Notes: a model not told the origin generated them from the sequence alone. Shown: positions 16,742 through 24,981, counted from the first letter of the stretch. The stretch is DNA of 64,000 nucleotides from Geothrix sp. 21YS21S-2 (GCF_030846775.1 NZ_CP132910.1:2142001-2206000); one strand, 5' to 3'. Translations and numbers: made by a program.

Positions 16742-18187
16742 GTGGCCAATGAGCCCACAACGGCCGGAGCGCCGCCAGCTCCGCCCTCGTTCTTCACCCG
16801 CTACAAACGGGAAATCGGCGCCCTCCTCGGCATCTTCGTGTGCCTCCTGGTGTGGTTCGCCATGCCCGCGGGCCCCGCCCTCACCCCCGAAGGCCGCAAG
16901 TGCCTCGCACTCAGCCTCCTGGCCGTCATCTGGTGGGCCATGGGGGTGGCCCACCCGGGCTTCACGGCCCTGTTCCTCCTGCTGTCCTGGGTGCTCACCA
17001 AGGCGGCTCCGCCCGCGGTCGTCTTCCGCCTCTGGACGACGCCCCTGATCTACATCGTCGTCGGCGGCTACATGATCGCCGCGGCCGTGGAGAACTCCGG
17101 CCTGGGCAAGCGCATCGCCTACAACTTCATCCTGAAGTACGTGAACAGCTTCACCAGCATCGTGGCCTCGGGCTACATCCTGGGGCTGATCCTCAGCTTC
17201 ATGATCCCCCACCCCTGGCCCCGCTCCTTCATGATCATGGCCGTCATGGGCATCATCATCAAGGCCACCAAGCTCGAGCCCAAGTACGCCGCCTCCATCG
17301 GCCTGTCAGTCTTCGCGGGCTCGGTCCCGATCTCCATGATCCTGCTCACCGGCGACAGCGCCATCAACGTCGTGGCCATGAACTACGCCGGCATGGAGGC
17401 CAGCTGGCTGAAGTGGGCGCTCTACATGGGCGTCCCCGGCGTCATCGCCAGCCTCCTCACCTTCTTCATGCACGTCACGATCTTCAAGGCCCCCAAGGAC
17501 TTCAAGATCCAGAAGGAGGAGATCCGCGAGCAGCTGAAGGGCCTGGGCGCCATGAACCGCGCCGAGAAGGTCGTCATCACCTGGGTCTCCATCGCCATCC
17601 TGTTCTGGGCGACGGACTTCCTGCACCACATCCACCCCGGCTGGATCGCCCTGGGCGCCGGCATCATGCTGAGCATGCCCACCGTGGGCGACGTCCTCAA
17701 GGCCCCGGACTGGAACAAGTTCGGCCTGGGCACCCTGTTCTTCCTCACCGCGGCCCTGGGCATCGGCACCGTGGGCGGCGTGACGGGCATGAACAAGTGG
17801 CTGGCCGGCGTCCTCCTGCCCAGCACGGTACCCAGCAACATCTACGTGCTGGCCCTCATGGTCACGGTCTTCGCCATCCTCATCCACATGTGCCTGGGCA
17901 GCGTCCTGGCGGTGATGGGCATCGTCACGCCCACCATCGTGGCCTTCACGGCGGCGTCGGGCCTCAACCCGCTGGTTCCCGCCCTGCTGGTCTACACCGC
18001 GGTGGGCATGCACTTCGTGCTCCCCTTCCACCACATGAACGTGCTGGTGGGTTCCGGGGGCGAGACCGGAGGCAAGTACACCGACATGGAAGTGGTCAAG
18101 TTCGGCATCCCCATGACCGCCATCGTCCTCTTCACGACCGTCTTCGTGGAGATCACCTGGTGGAAGATCATCCACCTGATCAAGTAG
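16742..18187 (+). CDS. SLC13/DASS-family sodium-coupled anion symporter
   Basis: A 481-residue membrane protein with about twelve hydrophobic segments. Features of the DASS/CitT family are the VVGGYMIAAAVENSGLGKRIAYN segment region near 105-125, an NSG motif in the first half, the ISMILLTGDSAINVVA segment near 200, and a C-terminal half ending with repeated membrane segments. The start is GTG with AAGGAG eight bases upstream. Relatives move di- and tricarboxylates, and some exchange substrate for decarboxylation or reduction products. As first gene of an operon with UbiX and a gallate-type decarboxylase, uptake of an aromatic acid anion or exchange with its product is plausible. This specificity is inferred. 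Confidence 0.88.
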   Translation: MANEPTTAGAPPAPPSFFTRYKREIGALLGIFVCLLVWFAMPAGPALTPEGRKCLALSLLAVIWWAMGVAHPGFTALFLLLSWVLTKAAPPAVVFRLWTTPLIYIVVGGYMIAAAVENSGLGKRIAYNFILKYVNSFTSIVASGYILGLILSFMIPHPWPRSFMIMAVMGIIIKATKLEPKYAASIGLSVFAGSVPISMILLTGDSAINVVAMNYAGMEASWLKWALYMGVPGVIASLLTFFMHVTIFKAPKDFKIQKEEIREQLKGLGAMNRAEKVVITWVSIAILFWATDFLHHIHPGWIALGAGIMLSMPTVGDVLKAPDWNKFGLGTLFFLTAALGIGTVGGVTGMNKWLAGVLLPSTVPSNIYVLALMVTVFAILIHMCLGSVLAVMGIVTPTIVAFTAASGLNPLVPALLVYTAVGMHFVLPFHHMNVLVGSGGETGGKYTDMEVVKFGIPMTAIVLFTTVFVEITWWKIIHLIK

Positions 18188-18200
18188 CAATCCGGACACC

Positions 18201-18235
18201 GGCGTCCCCCGGGCCCCTGGGCCCGGGCGGACGCC
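18201..18235 (+). terminator. Strong hairpin between symporter and second ubiX
   Basis: A 16-bp stem with a single bulged C (GGCGTCC and CCCGGGCCC pairing with GGGCCCGGG and GGACGCC) and a two-base turn. It fills most of the 67-base gap. There is no T-run, so partial termination or mRNA processing that separates symporter level from enzyme level is more likely than full termination. Confidence 0.5.
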
Positions 18236-18254
18236 CCTTGCAAAGAGCCTCCCC

Positions 18255-18854
18255 ATGGAAACCTCCGAGAAGAAACGCCTCGTCGTGGGCATCAGCGGCG
18301 CCAGCGGCGCGATCCTGGGCATCGACCTGCTGAAGGTCATGCAGGGGTTCCCCGACTGGGAGACCCACCTGGTCGTCTCCAACGGCGGCCGGCGCACCAT
18401 CGCCCACGAGACCCCCTACAGCATGGAGGAGGTGGCCGCCCTGGCCACGCGCATGCACCCCATCGAGGACGTGGGCGCCCTCGTGGCCAGCGGCACGTTC
18501 AAGACCGCCGGCATGGTGGTGGTGCCCTGCAGCATGAAGACCGTGGCCGGCATCGCCACGGGCTACTCCGAGAACCTGCTCCTGCGCGCGGCCGACGTGG
18601 TCATCAAGGAGCGCCGCAAGCTCGTGCTGGTGGCCCGGGAATCGCCGCTCAGCCCCGTCCACCTGCGCAACATGCAGGCCGTGACGGAAATGGGCGTGAT
18701 CCTCCTGCCGCCCGTGCTCACCTTCTACAACCATCCCACGTGCATCGAGGACATGACCCGCCACATCGTGGGCAAGTGCCTGGATGTCTTCGGCCTGGAA
18801 ATGCCCAGGTTCAGGCGCTGGGACGAGGAACTCACCGCCGCCTCCAATGGGTAG
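18255..18854 (+). CDS. ubiX: Flavin prenyltransferase (second UbiX, Pad1/BsdB type)
   Basis: A 199-residue UbiX-family protein. It shows the FMN loop GISGASGAILG (13-23), VVPCSMKTVAGIATG near 93-107 and RESPLSPVHLRNM near 129-141. Like the first copy it should make prenylated FMN for a UbiD partner. It lies in the rightward arm of the decarboxylase region, directly before a HemY-like gene (8-base overlap) and the LpdC-type decarboxylase. It is therefore the likely cofactor supplier for both UbiD enzymes here, since the leftward arm has no UbiX of its own. Confidence 0.93.
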   Translation: METSEKKRLVVGISGASGAILGIDLLKVMQGFPDWETHLVVSNGGRRTIAHETPYSMEEVAALATRMHPIEDVGALVASGTFKTAGMVVVPCSMKTVAGIATGYSENLLLRAADVVIKERRKLVLVARESPLSPVHLRNMQAVTEMGVILLPPVLTFYNHPTCIEDMTRHIVGKCLDVFGLEMPRFRRWDEELTAASNG

Positions 18855-20157
18855 CACCTGGATCGTCCTGGGGGGCGGGATCTCCGGCCTCCTCGCGGCG
18901 TGGCACCTCCAGCGGCAGGGCCGGGACGTGGAGCTGTGGGAGGCCTCCGGGGCGCCGGGAGGCTTCGCGCAGACCCTGCCCTGGCCCGGGCCCTTGGGCG
19001 AGCCGGGCTTCCTGGAGCGCGGGCCCCAGGGTCTGCTGGTCTCCAAAGGCAGCGCCCTCCAGGACCTCCTGGCGGAACTGGGCGTGAAGGTCCTGGCCAA
19101 GGCCCCGCGCGGGCCCCGCTGGCTGGGCCGGGACGGAAGGAGGCACGCGAGCCCCGCGTCGCTTTCCGGACTCCTGCATGCCCCCGGCCTCTCCCTGGCG
19201 GAGAAGCTCCGCATCTTCGCCGAGCCCTTCATCCCCCCCGGGGGAAGGGAGGACGACACCCTCCAGACCTTCTTCGCCCGCCGCGTGGGCGCGGGGTTCG
19301 CCCGGGAGCTCCTCCCGGCCCTGGTGGCCGGGGTCCTGGCGGCGCCGCCCCAGCGCATCGGCATGGACGCCATGCCCCGGCTGAAGCGCATGGAGGCCCT
19401 GGGCGGCCTGTTCCGCGGCGGGCTCGCCCTGGGCCCGGAGAAGACCGTGCACCTCGCGGGAGGCACGGGGGCCCTGGCCCGCGCCCTGGCCGCCAACCTC
19501 CGCGGCCTGAAGCTCGACTGCCCGGCCCGCGCCCTGGAGCCCCTCCCCGGGGGCGGCTGGCGGGTCCGGGGCGACGGCGTCTCCCGGGACGCCGCCCAGG
19601 TGGTGCTGGCCGTTCCCGGCGGGACCGCCTCCGAACTCCTGGCGCCCCTGGCCCCGGACGCCGCGCGGATCCTGGCGGGCCTGGACCGCCTGGACCTCAC
19701 GGTGTGGCACAGCCGGCATCCCGCCGTTCCCGGCTGGGAGCGGGGCATGGGCCTCCTGGTCCATCCTCCGGAGGGGCGCGGGCTCATGGGCGTGATCTCG
19801 CTGGCCGCGGACGACCCCCGCGGCGTCCCCGGCCTCACGCAGCTGCGCACCTACGTCGGGGGCGCGTTCCCCACGGATCCGGCCCTGGGGCGCTGGCCCG
19901 GCGTGTTCGACGAGCTTCGCCGCTGGCTTCCGGAACTGACCGGTCCCGTCCAGGTGCGTCCCGAGCACACCCCCCGGGCCTTCAATCTGCTGGGCCCCGG
20001 CCACCGGGAGCGCGCGGCGCGCGTCCTCGACGGCCTTCCTCCGGGCCTCCACTGGCTGGGCTCGGCCCGGTCCGGCCCCAGTCTCAAGGACCTTGCCCAG
20101 GCCATCGGGGCCTGGGCCGGCGACCTCCCCACCCACCTTCAAGGAGAAATGGCATGA
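18847..20157 (+). CDS. hemY: HemY-like FAD-dependent protoporphyrinogen oxidase
   Basis: A 436-residue flavoprotein. It opens with the FAD-binding VLGGGISGLLAAWHL dinucleotide fold, followed by ELWEASGAPGGFAQT and ERGPQGLLVSK, which match the HemY pattern. Near the C-terminus HTPRAFNLL and LGSARSGPSLKDL resemble the last HemY blocks. The central region around residues 290-340 is shorter than in typical HemY (about 460-470). The ATG lies inside the ubiX stop region (8-base overlap), and the stop overlaps the decarboxylase start. Haem synthesis is the default role; a related amine-oxidase-superfamily reaction linked to the decarboxylase is an alternative that sequence alone cannot exclude. Confidence 0.75.
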   Translation: MGSTWIVLGGGISGLLAAWHLQRQGRDVELWEASGAPGGFAQTLPWPGPLGEPGFLERGPQGLLVSKGSALQDLLAELGVKVLAKAPRGPRWLGRDGRRHASPASLSGLLHAPGLSLAEKLRIFAEPFIPPGGREDDTLQTFFARRVGAGFARELLPALVAGVLAAPPQRIGMDAMPRLKRMEALGGLFRGGLALGPEKTVHLAGGTGALARALAANLRGLKLDCPARALEPLPGGGWRVRGDGVSRDAAQVVLAVPGGTASELLAPLAPDAARILAGLDRLDLTVWHSRHPAVPGWERGMGLLVHPPEGRGLMGVISLAADDPRGVPGLTQLRTYVGGAFPTDPALGRWPGVFDELRRWLPELTGPVQVRPEHTPRAFNLLGPGHRERAARVLDGLPPGLHWLGSARSGPSLKDLAQAIGAWAGDLPTHLQGEMA

Positions 20158-21629
20158 CCCCCGCAGCAACCGTCACCACCGTCCACGACCTCCGCTCCGC
20201 CCTGGACCTGCTCCAGGAGCACGAAGGCCAGCTCATCCAGACCGACGTCGAGGTCGACCCCAACGCCGAGCTCTCGGGCGTCTACCGCTACATCGGGGCG
20301 GGCGGCACCGTCATGCGGCCCACCAAGCTCGGGCCCGCGATGATCTTCAACACCATCAAGGGCTACCCCGGCCACCGCGTCGCCATCGGCCTGCTCGCCG
20401 ACCGCAAGCGCGTGGCCCTGCTCCTGGGCACCACCGTGGACCGGCTGGGCGCGCTCCTCTGCGGCGCCCTGGACAAGCCCATCGCCCCCACCGTCGTCAA
20501 GGCCGGCGGCGCCGTGTGCCAGGAGGTGGTCCACAGGGCCACCGACCCCGGCTTCGATCTCCGCACCCTCGTCCCCGCCCCCACCAACACCCCCGAGGAC
20601 GCCGGCCCCTTCATCACCATGGGTCTGTGCTACGGCAAGGATCCCGAGAACGGCCAGGAGGACGTGACCATCCACCGCCTCTGCGTCCAGGGCAGGGACG
20701 AGATCTCCATGATGTTCGTCCCCGGGCGGCACCTGGACGCCTTCCGCATCAAGGCGGAGAAGTCCGGAAAGCCCCAGCCCATCTCCATCAGCATCGGCCT
20801 GGACCCCGCGGTGTACGTCGCCGCGTGCTTCGAGGCCCCCTCCACGCCCCTGGGCTTCAACGAGCTGGGCATCGCCGGCGCGCTGCGGGGCAAGGCCGTG
20901 GAGGTGGTGGAGTGCCTCACGGTGGACGCCAAGGCCATCGCCCACGCCGAGATCGTCATCGAGGGCTTCCTCCAGCCCGACGTTCGCGTCGTGGAGGACC
21001 AGAACAGCCACACCGGCAAGGCCATGCCCGAGTTCCCCGGGTACAACGGCCCCGCCCACCCGAGCCTGCCCGTCATCAAGGTCACGGCCGTCACCCACCG
21101 GATCAACCCCATCATGCAGACGGCCATCGGCCCCTCCGAGGAGCACGTGAACCTGGCGGGCATCCCCACCGAGGCCTCCATCATCACCATGGTGGGCCGC
21201 GCCCTGCCCGGCTTCCTGCAGAACGTCTACGCCCACCCCTCGGGCGGCGGCAAGTACCTCGCCATCCTCCAGGTGAAGAAGGCCGTGCCCTTCGACGAGG
21301 GCCGCCAGCGCCAGGCCGCGCTCCTGGCCTTCTCGGCCTTCTCCGAGCTCAAGCACGTGATCCTGGTGGACGAGGACGTGGACCCCTTCGACACCAACGA
21401 CGTGCTGTGGGCCATGACCACCCGCTTCCAGGCCGACGCCGACGTGGTCGCCATCCCCGGCGTGCGCTGCCACCCCCTGGACCCCTCCCAGACCCCCGAG
21501 ATGAGCCCCTCCATCCGCGGCAAGGGCATCACGTGCAAGGCCATCTTCGACTGCACCGTGCCCTTCGAACTGAAGGCGAGGTTCCAGCGGGCGCAGTTCA
21601 TGGACGTCGACTACAAGCGGTTCCTGTAG
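20154..21629 (+). CDS. lpdC: UbiD-family decarboxylase, LpdC (gallate decarboxylase) type
   Basis: A 491-residue UbiD-fold enzyme clearly distinct from the BsdC-type copy. DVEVDPNAELSGVYRYIGAG near 28-47, PAPTNTPEDAGPFIT, GKAMPEFPGYNG, GPSEEHVNLAGIPTEASI and DEDVDPFDTNDVLWAMTTRF closely follow, from memory, the sequence of LpdC, the gallate/protocatechuate decarboxylase of Lactobacillus plantarum. GGAG lies seven bases before the ATG, which overlaps the hemY stop by four bases. It ends with a strong terminator. The substrate is probably a di- or trihydroxybenzoate. A D-type small subunit is absent from this arm; the one in the other arm might serve both. Confidence 0.82.
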   Translation: MTPAATVTTVHDLRSALDLLQEHEGQLIQTDVEVDPNAELSGVYRYIGAGGTVMRPTKLGPAMIFNTIKGYPGHRVAIGLLADRKRVALLLGTTVDRLGALLCGALDKPIAPTVVKAGGAVCQEVVHRATDPGFDLRTLVPAPTNTPEDAGPFITMGLCYGKDPENGQEDVTIHRLCVQGRDEISMMFVPGRHLDAFRIKAEKSGKPQPISISIGLDPAVYVAACFEAPSTPLGFNELGIAGALRGKAVEVVECLTVDAKAIAHAEIVIEGFLQPDVRVVEDQNSHTGKAMPEFPGYNGPAHPSLPVIKVTAVTHRINPIMQTAIGPSEEHVNLAGIPTEASIITMVGRALPGFLQNVYAHPSGGGKYLAILQVKKAVPFDEGRQRQAALLAFSAFSELKHVILVDEDVDPFDTNDVLWAMTTRFQADADVVAIPGVRCHPLDPSQTPEMSPSIRGKGITCKAIFDCTVPFELKARFQRAQFMDVDYKRFL

Positions 21630-21635
21630 GCAGGA

Positions 21636-21661
21636 AACGGGCCGCCCCAGGGCGGCCCGTT
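21636..21661. terminator. Hairpin between lpdC and the ABC ATPase
   Basis: An 11-bp perfect stem (AACGGGCCGCC at 21636-21646 pairing with 21651-21661) with a CCAG loop, followed on the + strand by CTCCTTT. It lies between convergent stop codons and probably ends the symporter-ubiX-hemY-lpdC transcript and the opposite one. Confidence 0.8.
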
Positions 21662-21667
21662 CTCCTT

Positions 21668-22399
21668 TCAGATCCTCAGGTTCGCCAGGTGCTGGGCGCT
21701 TGAGATGGGCTCGTTGGGCTCGTCGTGGATGACCTGTCCGTCCAGGAGCTTGATGATGCGGTGGGCGTGGCGGGCGATGTCCTCCTCGTGGGTCACCAGG
21801 ATGATGGTGTTGCCCTTCTGGTAGAGCTCCTCGAACAGCGCCATGATCTCCACGCTGGTGCGGGTGTCGAGGGCGCCGGTGGGCTCGTCGGCCAGGAGGA
21901 TGGAGGGGTTGTTCACCAGGGCCCTCGCGATGGCCACGCGCTGGCGCTGGCCGCCGGAGAGCTGGTTGGGCATGTGGTCGGCGCGGGGCCCGAGGCCCAC
22001 GGCCTCCAGGGCCTGGAGGGCCTGCGTGTGCCGCTCCTTGCTCTTCACGCCGCCGTAGATGAGGGGCAGCTCGACGTTCTGCAGGGCGGTGGTGCGGGCC
22101 AGGAGGTTGAAGGTCTGGAAGACGAAGCCGATCTCCTCGTTGCGGATCTTGGCGAGGTCGTCGTCGGTCATGGCCGAGGCCAGCTTCCCATTAAGCTCGT
22201 AATGACCGGCCGAGGGTGTATCGAGACACCCGATGACATTCATCATGGTGGACTTGCCGGACCCGGAGGGGCCCATGATGGCCACATATTCCCCGCGGTG
22301 GATGTCCAGGGAGACGCCGTCCAGCGCGCGAACCTCCATGTCCCCCATCTGGTAGTACTTCTTGATGTCCTTGAGCCGAATGAGGGGGGAGTCTGTCAT
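21668..22399 (-). CDS. MacB/LolD-type ABC transporter ATPase, no permease nearby
   Basis: A 243-residue ATP-binding subunit. It has Walker [10 protein letters not shown], the Q-loop VFQTFNLL, signature LSGGQRQR and Walker [13 protein letters not shown] followed by the H-loop THEE. The sequence is of the MacB/LolD/FtsE class, which drives export or lipoprotein release. The ATG at 22399 is chosen because GAGG lies six bases upstream; a TTG two codons earlier is less likely. Its permease and membrane-fusion partners are not beside it: downstream is the convergent lpdC and upstream a divergent marR. It is therefore an orphan whose partners must lie elsewhere. Confidence 0.93.
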   Translation of the reverse strand: MTDSPLIRLKDIKKYYQMGDMEVRALDGVSLDIHRGEYVAIMGPSGSGKSTMMNVIGCLDTPSAGHYELNGKLASAMTDDDLAKIRNEEIGFVFQTFNLLARTTALQNVELPLIYGGVKSKERHTQALQALEAVGLGPRADHMPNQLSGGQRQRVAIARALVNNPSILLADEPTGALDTRTSVEIMALFEELYQKGNTIILVTHEEDIARHAHRIIKLLDGQVIHDEPNEPISSAQHLANLRI

Positions 22400-22544
22400 G
22401 AACAACCTCAGGAAGGGCCGTGCCTCGTGAAATGATGCTCTGGTGGGGCCTGCCCCACAATGGGTCTTCGGGACTGTGCCTATCGGGTTTAGACCCGGGT
22501 TCCGGCCATCTGTTTAAGGATAGCGGGGATTGGCCGTAATCGAT

Positions 22545-22594
22545 GGTTGACTCGAACCACCAATTCCCTAATATGGTTGTCATAGTCAACCATC
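22545..22594 (+). promoter_or_regulatory. marR promoter with two overlapping operator dyads
   Basis: A -35 TTGACT (22548-22553) and -10 TAATAT (22570-22575) are 16 bases apart. Two dyads overlap them: TGGTT-N6-AACCA at 22545-22560 and ATGGTTG-N7-CAACCAT at 22574-22594, the latter a perfect 7-bp repeat. Both share the half-site TGGTT. This is the expected layout for autorepression by the MarR protein encoded 14 bases downstream. Confidence 0.75.
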
Positions 22595-22607
22595 TCCGGG
22601 GCCTGCC

Positions 22608-23033
22608 ATGGAAATCGAGCAGATCTGCAGGGTGTTCGGCGTGCTCCACCGGCACTCGCTGGACCACATCGCCGGCTTCGCCCGGGAGCTGGGCATCAGC
22701 GCCGTGGACTGCATCTTCCTGCTGTTCGTCTTCGCCAACGAGGGGATCAACCAGGAACAGCTTTCGGCCCTCCTGACCATCGACAAGTCCGCCACCGCCA
22801 AGGCCATGAAGTCCCTGGAGCGGGCCGGCTACATCCAGCGGACCCAGTCGAGCCAGGACCGGCGCGCCAAGAACGTCTTCTCCACCGAAAAGGCCCGGGG
22901 CATCCAGCCCCTGATCAAGGCGGACCTCCGGGCCTACATGGAGGCCGTCACCCGGGAGGTGAGCCCCGGGGACCTGGACATCACCCTGCGGACCATCGAA
23001 GCCGTCACGAACCGGCTTCCGGCCAGGCCATGA
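22608..23033 (+). CDS. MarR-family transcriptional repressor
   Basis: A 141-residue regulator with the winged helix-turn-helix of the MarR family. The recognition region includes LLTIDKSATAKAMKSLERAGYIQR and the wing QSSQDRRAKNVFSTEKA, where DRR is the usual wing signature. Its stop overlaps the start of an EmrB-type efflux pump by four bases (ATGA). Two operator dyads cover its own promoter, so it very probably represses itself and the pump until a toxic ligand binds. The ligand is unknown; hydroxylated aromatic compounds would suit the neighbourhood but are not shown. Confidence 0.93.
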   Translation: MEIEQICRVFGVLHRHSLDHIAGFARELGISAVDCIFLLFVFANEGINQEQLSALLTIDKSATAKAMKSLERAGYIQRTQSSQDRRAKNVFSTEKARGIQPLIKADLRAYMEAVTREVSPGDLDITLRTIEAVTNRLPARP

Positions 23034-24586
23034 GTGCCCCGGGCGGGTCCTACAAGTGGCTCGTGGGCTTCACGTGCCTCCTGGGCATCTTCATGGAGGT
23101 GCTGGACACCTCCGTGGCCAACGTGGCCCTCTCCAACATCCAGGGCTCCTTCGCCGCAGGCACCGACGAGGTGACCTGGGTCATCACCAGCTACCTGGTG
23201 GCCAACGCCATCATCCTGCCCATCACGGGCTGGCTCGGCAACTTCTTCGGGCGCAAGCGCCTCTACCTGACCTGCCTGGGCATCTTCACCCTGGCCTCGC
23301 TGGGCTCGGGGGCCGCCCAGTCCCTGTCCTTCCTGATCTTCATGCGGGTGGTCCAGGGCCTGGCCGGGGGCGCCATGGTGCCTTTGTCCCAGGCCATCAC
23401 CTTCGAGGCCTTCCCCTCCGAGGAGCAGGGCTACGCCGCCGCCATCTACGGCATCGGCGCCATCTGCGGCCCCATCCTGGGCCCTCTGCTGGGGGGCTGG
23501 ATCACGGACAACTGGTCCTGGCCGTGGATCTTCTACATCAACATCCCGGTGGGCCTCGTGGCCTTCGTGGCGGCCATGGCCTTCGTGAAGGACCCTTCCT
23601 ACCTGGAGAAGCCCAAGGGCCGGGTGGACTACTGGAGCCTGCTGTTCATCGCGGTGGGGCTGGGGTGCCTGGAGCTCTTCCTCAACCGGGGCGAGCGCTA
23701 CGACTGGTTCGCCAGCACGATCGTCCAGGTCTTCCTGGGCCTGGCGGTGCTGGGCATCGCGCTCTTCATCTGGCGCTCGCTGACGGCCGAGAACCCCCTG
23801 GTGGACCTGCGGATCTTCCGTCTGCCGGAGTTCTCCGGCGGCATGGCCCTCATCTTCGTGGCGGGCATGGGCATGTACGGCACGTTCATCTGCGTCCCCA
23901 TCTTCGTGCAGACCTTCCTGCACTTCACGCCCACCTGGGCGGGCATCGTGCTGGCCCCGGCGGGCGCGTGCTCCATGCTCGCCATGGCCCTGGCGGGCTT
24001 CCTCGTGGGCAAGGTGCACGTGCGGATCCTCGTGGGCGCCGGGTTCGTGAGCATGAGCGCGGGGGTGTGGCTCCTCACCCGCATCAGCCTCTCCACGGAC
24101 GTGGCCTTCCTGGCCCTGGCCATGTGCATGTTCGGTTTCGGCATGGGCCTCGTCCTGGTGCCCATCGGCAGCGAGTCCATCCGGCGCATCCCGCCGCAGC
24201 TGGTGGGCACGGCCACGGGCATGTTCAACCTCATGCGCAACGAGGGCGGCAGCGTCGGCATCGCCCTGTGCACCACGGTGCTGGCCCAGCGGGCCCAGTT
24301 CCACCATGCGCGCCTCGCCGAGCACGTCACGATGTTCAACCCGGGCCTGCAGCAGCGCGGCGTGGCGCTGGTGCGGGGCTTCTTCCCCAAGGCCGGCCTC
24401 GACCCCGCCTCCATGCCGGGACTGGCCGCGGGCCTGGTGGGCGCGGAGGTGAACCGCCAGTCCTATCTCCTCAGCTTCATCGACATCTTCGCGTTCCTGG
24501 CGGCGTCGCTGGCCGTGGCCCTGCCCCTGGTGCTGCTCATGCGGCACTTCAGGAGCGACGGCAAGCACCGCCCCATGGTGCACTGA
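23030..24586 (+). CDS. EmrB/QacA-type MFS multidrug exporter (DHA2)
   Basis: A 518-residue, 14-helix major facilitator of the DHA2 family. LDTSVANVALSNIQ near residues 25-38 is motif D1; WVITSYLVANAIILPITGWLG follows, and GNFFGRKRLYL is motif A. GIGAICGPILGPLLGGWI near 140-157 is the antiporter motif C. It should export lipophilic drugs or organic anions in exchange for protons. The usual EmrA membrane-fusion partner is absent here. Translation is coupled to marR. The stop codon lies within the left copy of a 17-base inverted repeat that bounds the mobile-element region. Confidence 0.93.
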   Translation: MSAPGGSYKWLVGFTCLLGIFMEVLDTSVANVALSNIQGSFAAGTDEVTWVITSYLVANAIILPITGWLGNFFGRKRLYLTCLGIFTLASLGSGAAQSLSFLIFMRVVQGLAGGAMVPLSQAITFEAFPSEEQGYAAAIYGIGAICGPILGPLLGGWITDNWSWPWIFYINIPVGLVAFVAAMAFVKDPSYLEKPKGRVDYWSLLFIAVGLGCLELFLNRGERYDWFASTIVQVFLGLAVLGIALFIWRSLTAENPLVDLRIFRLPEFSGGMALIFVAGMGMYGTFICVPIFVQTFLHFTPTWAGIVLAPAGACSMLAMALAGFLVGKVHVRILVGAGFVSMSAGVWLLTRISLSTDVAFLALAMCMFGFGMGLVLVPIGSESIRRIPPQLVGTATGMFNLMRNEGGSVGIALCTTVLAQRAQFHHARLAEHVTMFNPGLQQRGVALVRGFFPKAGLDPASMPGLAAGLVGAEVNRQSYLLSFIDIFAFLAASLAVALPLVLLMRHFRSDGKHRPMVH

Positions 24587-24602
24587 GCCCGGATTCTGCA
24601 GT
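24586..24602 (+). repeat. Left copy of 17-base inverted repeat flanking mobile scar
   Basis: AGCCCGGATTCTGCAGT here is the exact reverse complement of 27128-27144, and a further two bases match after one mismatch. It begins at the last base of the MFS stop codon. Together the two copies bracket the IS remnant and the group II intron, like terminal repeats of an older element. Confidence 0.65.
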
Positions 24603-24830
24603 TGAAGTCCCAGGGCTCAGATTTGTAGGCGGTCTCCACCCCAGCACGCGCTGTCGAGGGGAGATGGAGGAGACGAATGGCGGGTGAGGAAATCCCTTAT
24701 TTTTGATTCTTCACGGATCTGAGTGAAGACCTCGACCCACACTCACTCTGGCTTGTTTCTGGAGAGGACCCTGGATCGGCCTTTTGAAGGCCGTCATGAC
24801 CCACTTCATTCAGACACGTTGAGACGAAAA

Positions 24831-24926
24831 GCCTATCGCCGAGGCGCCGAGGGGCCGAGGTTCGCCGAGAAAAGATCTTTTTTTTCTTCGGCGATCCTCG
24901 GCTGCCTCGGCGCCTCGGCGATAGGC
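24831..24926. repeat. Long near-perfect hairpin of phased GCCGAGGC modules
   Basis: Two arms of about 42 bases (24831-24873 and 24885-24926) are nearly perfect reverse complements; the outer 22 bases match exactly. The loop is T-rich, with a run of eight T. Each arm repeats a 9-base cadence with GCCGAGGC and TTCGCCGAG, the same architecture as 4983-5127 but with C where that copy has A or T. It lies inside the IS remnant. Confidence 0.75.
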
Positions 24927-24981
24927 TCTTCGTTGGAGTTCTCCGGATTCATCGGGAAACAGTTCGGCAGCAGTGCACTTG

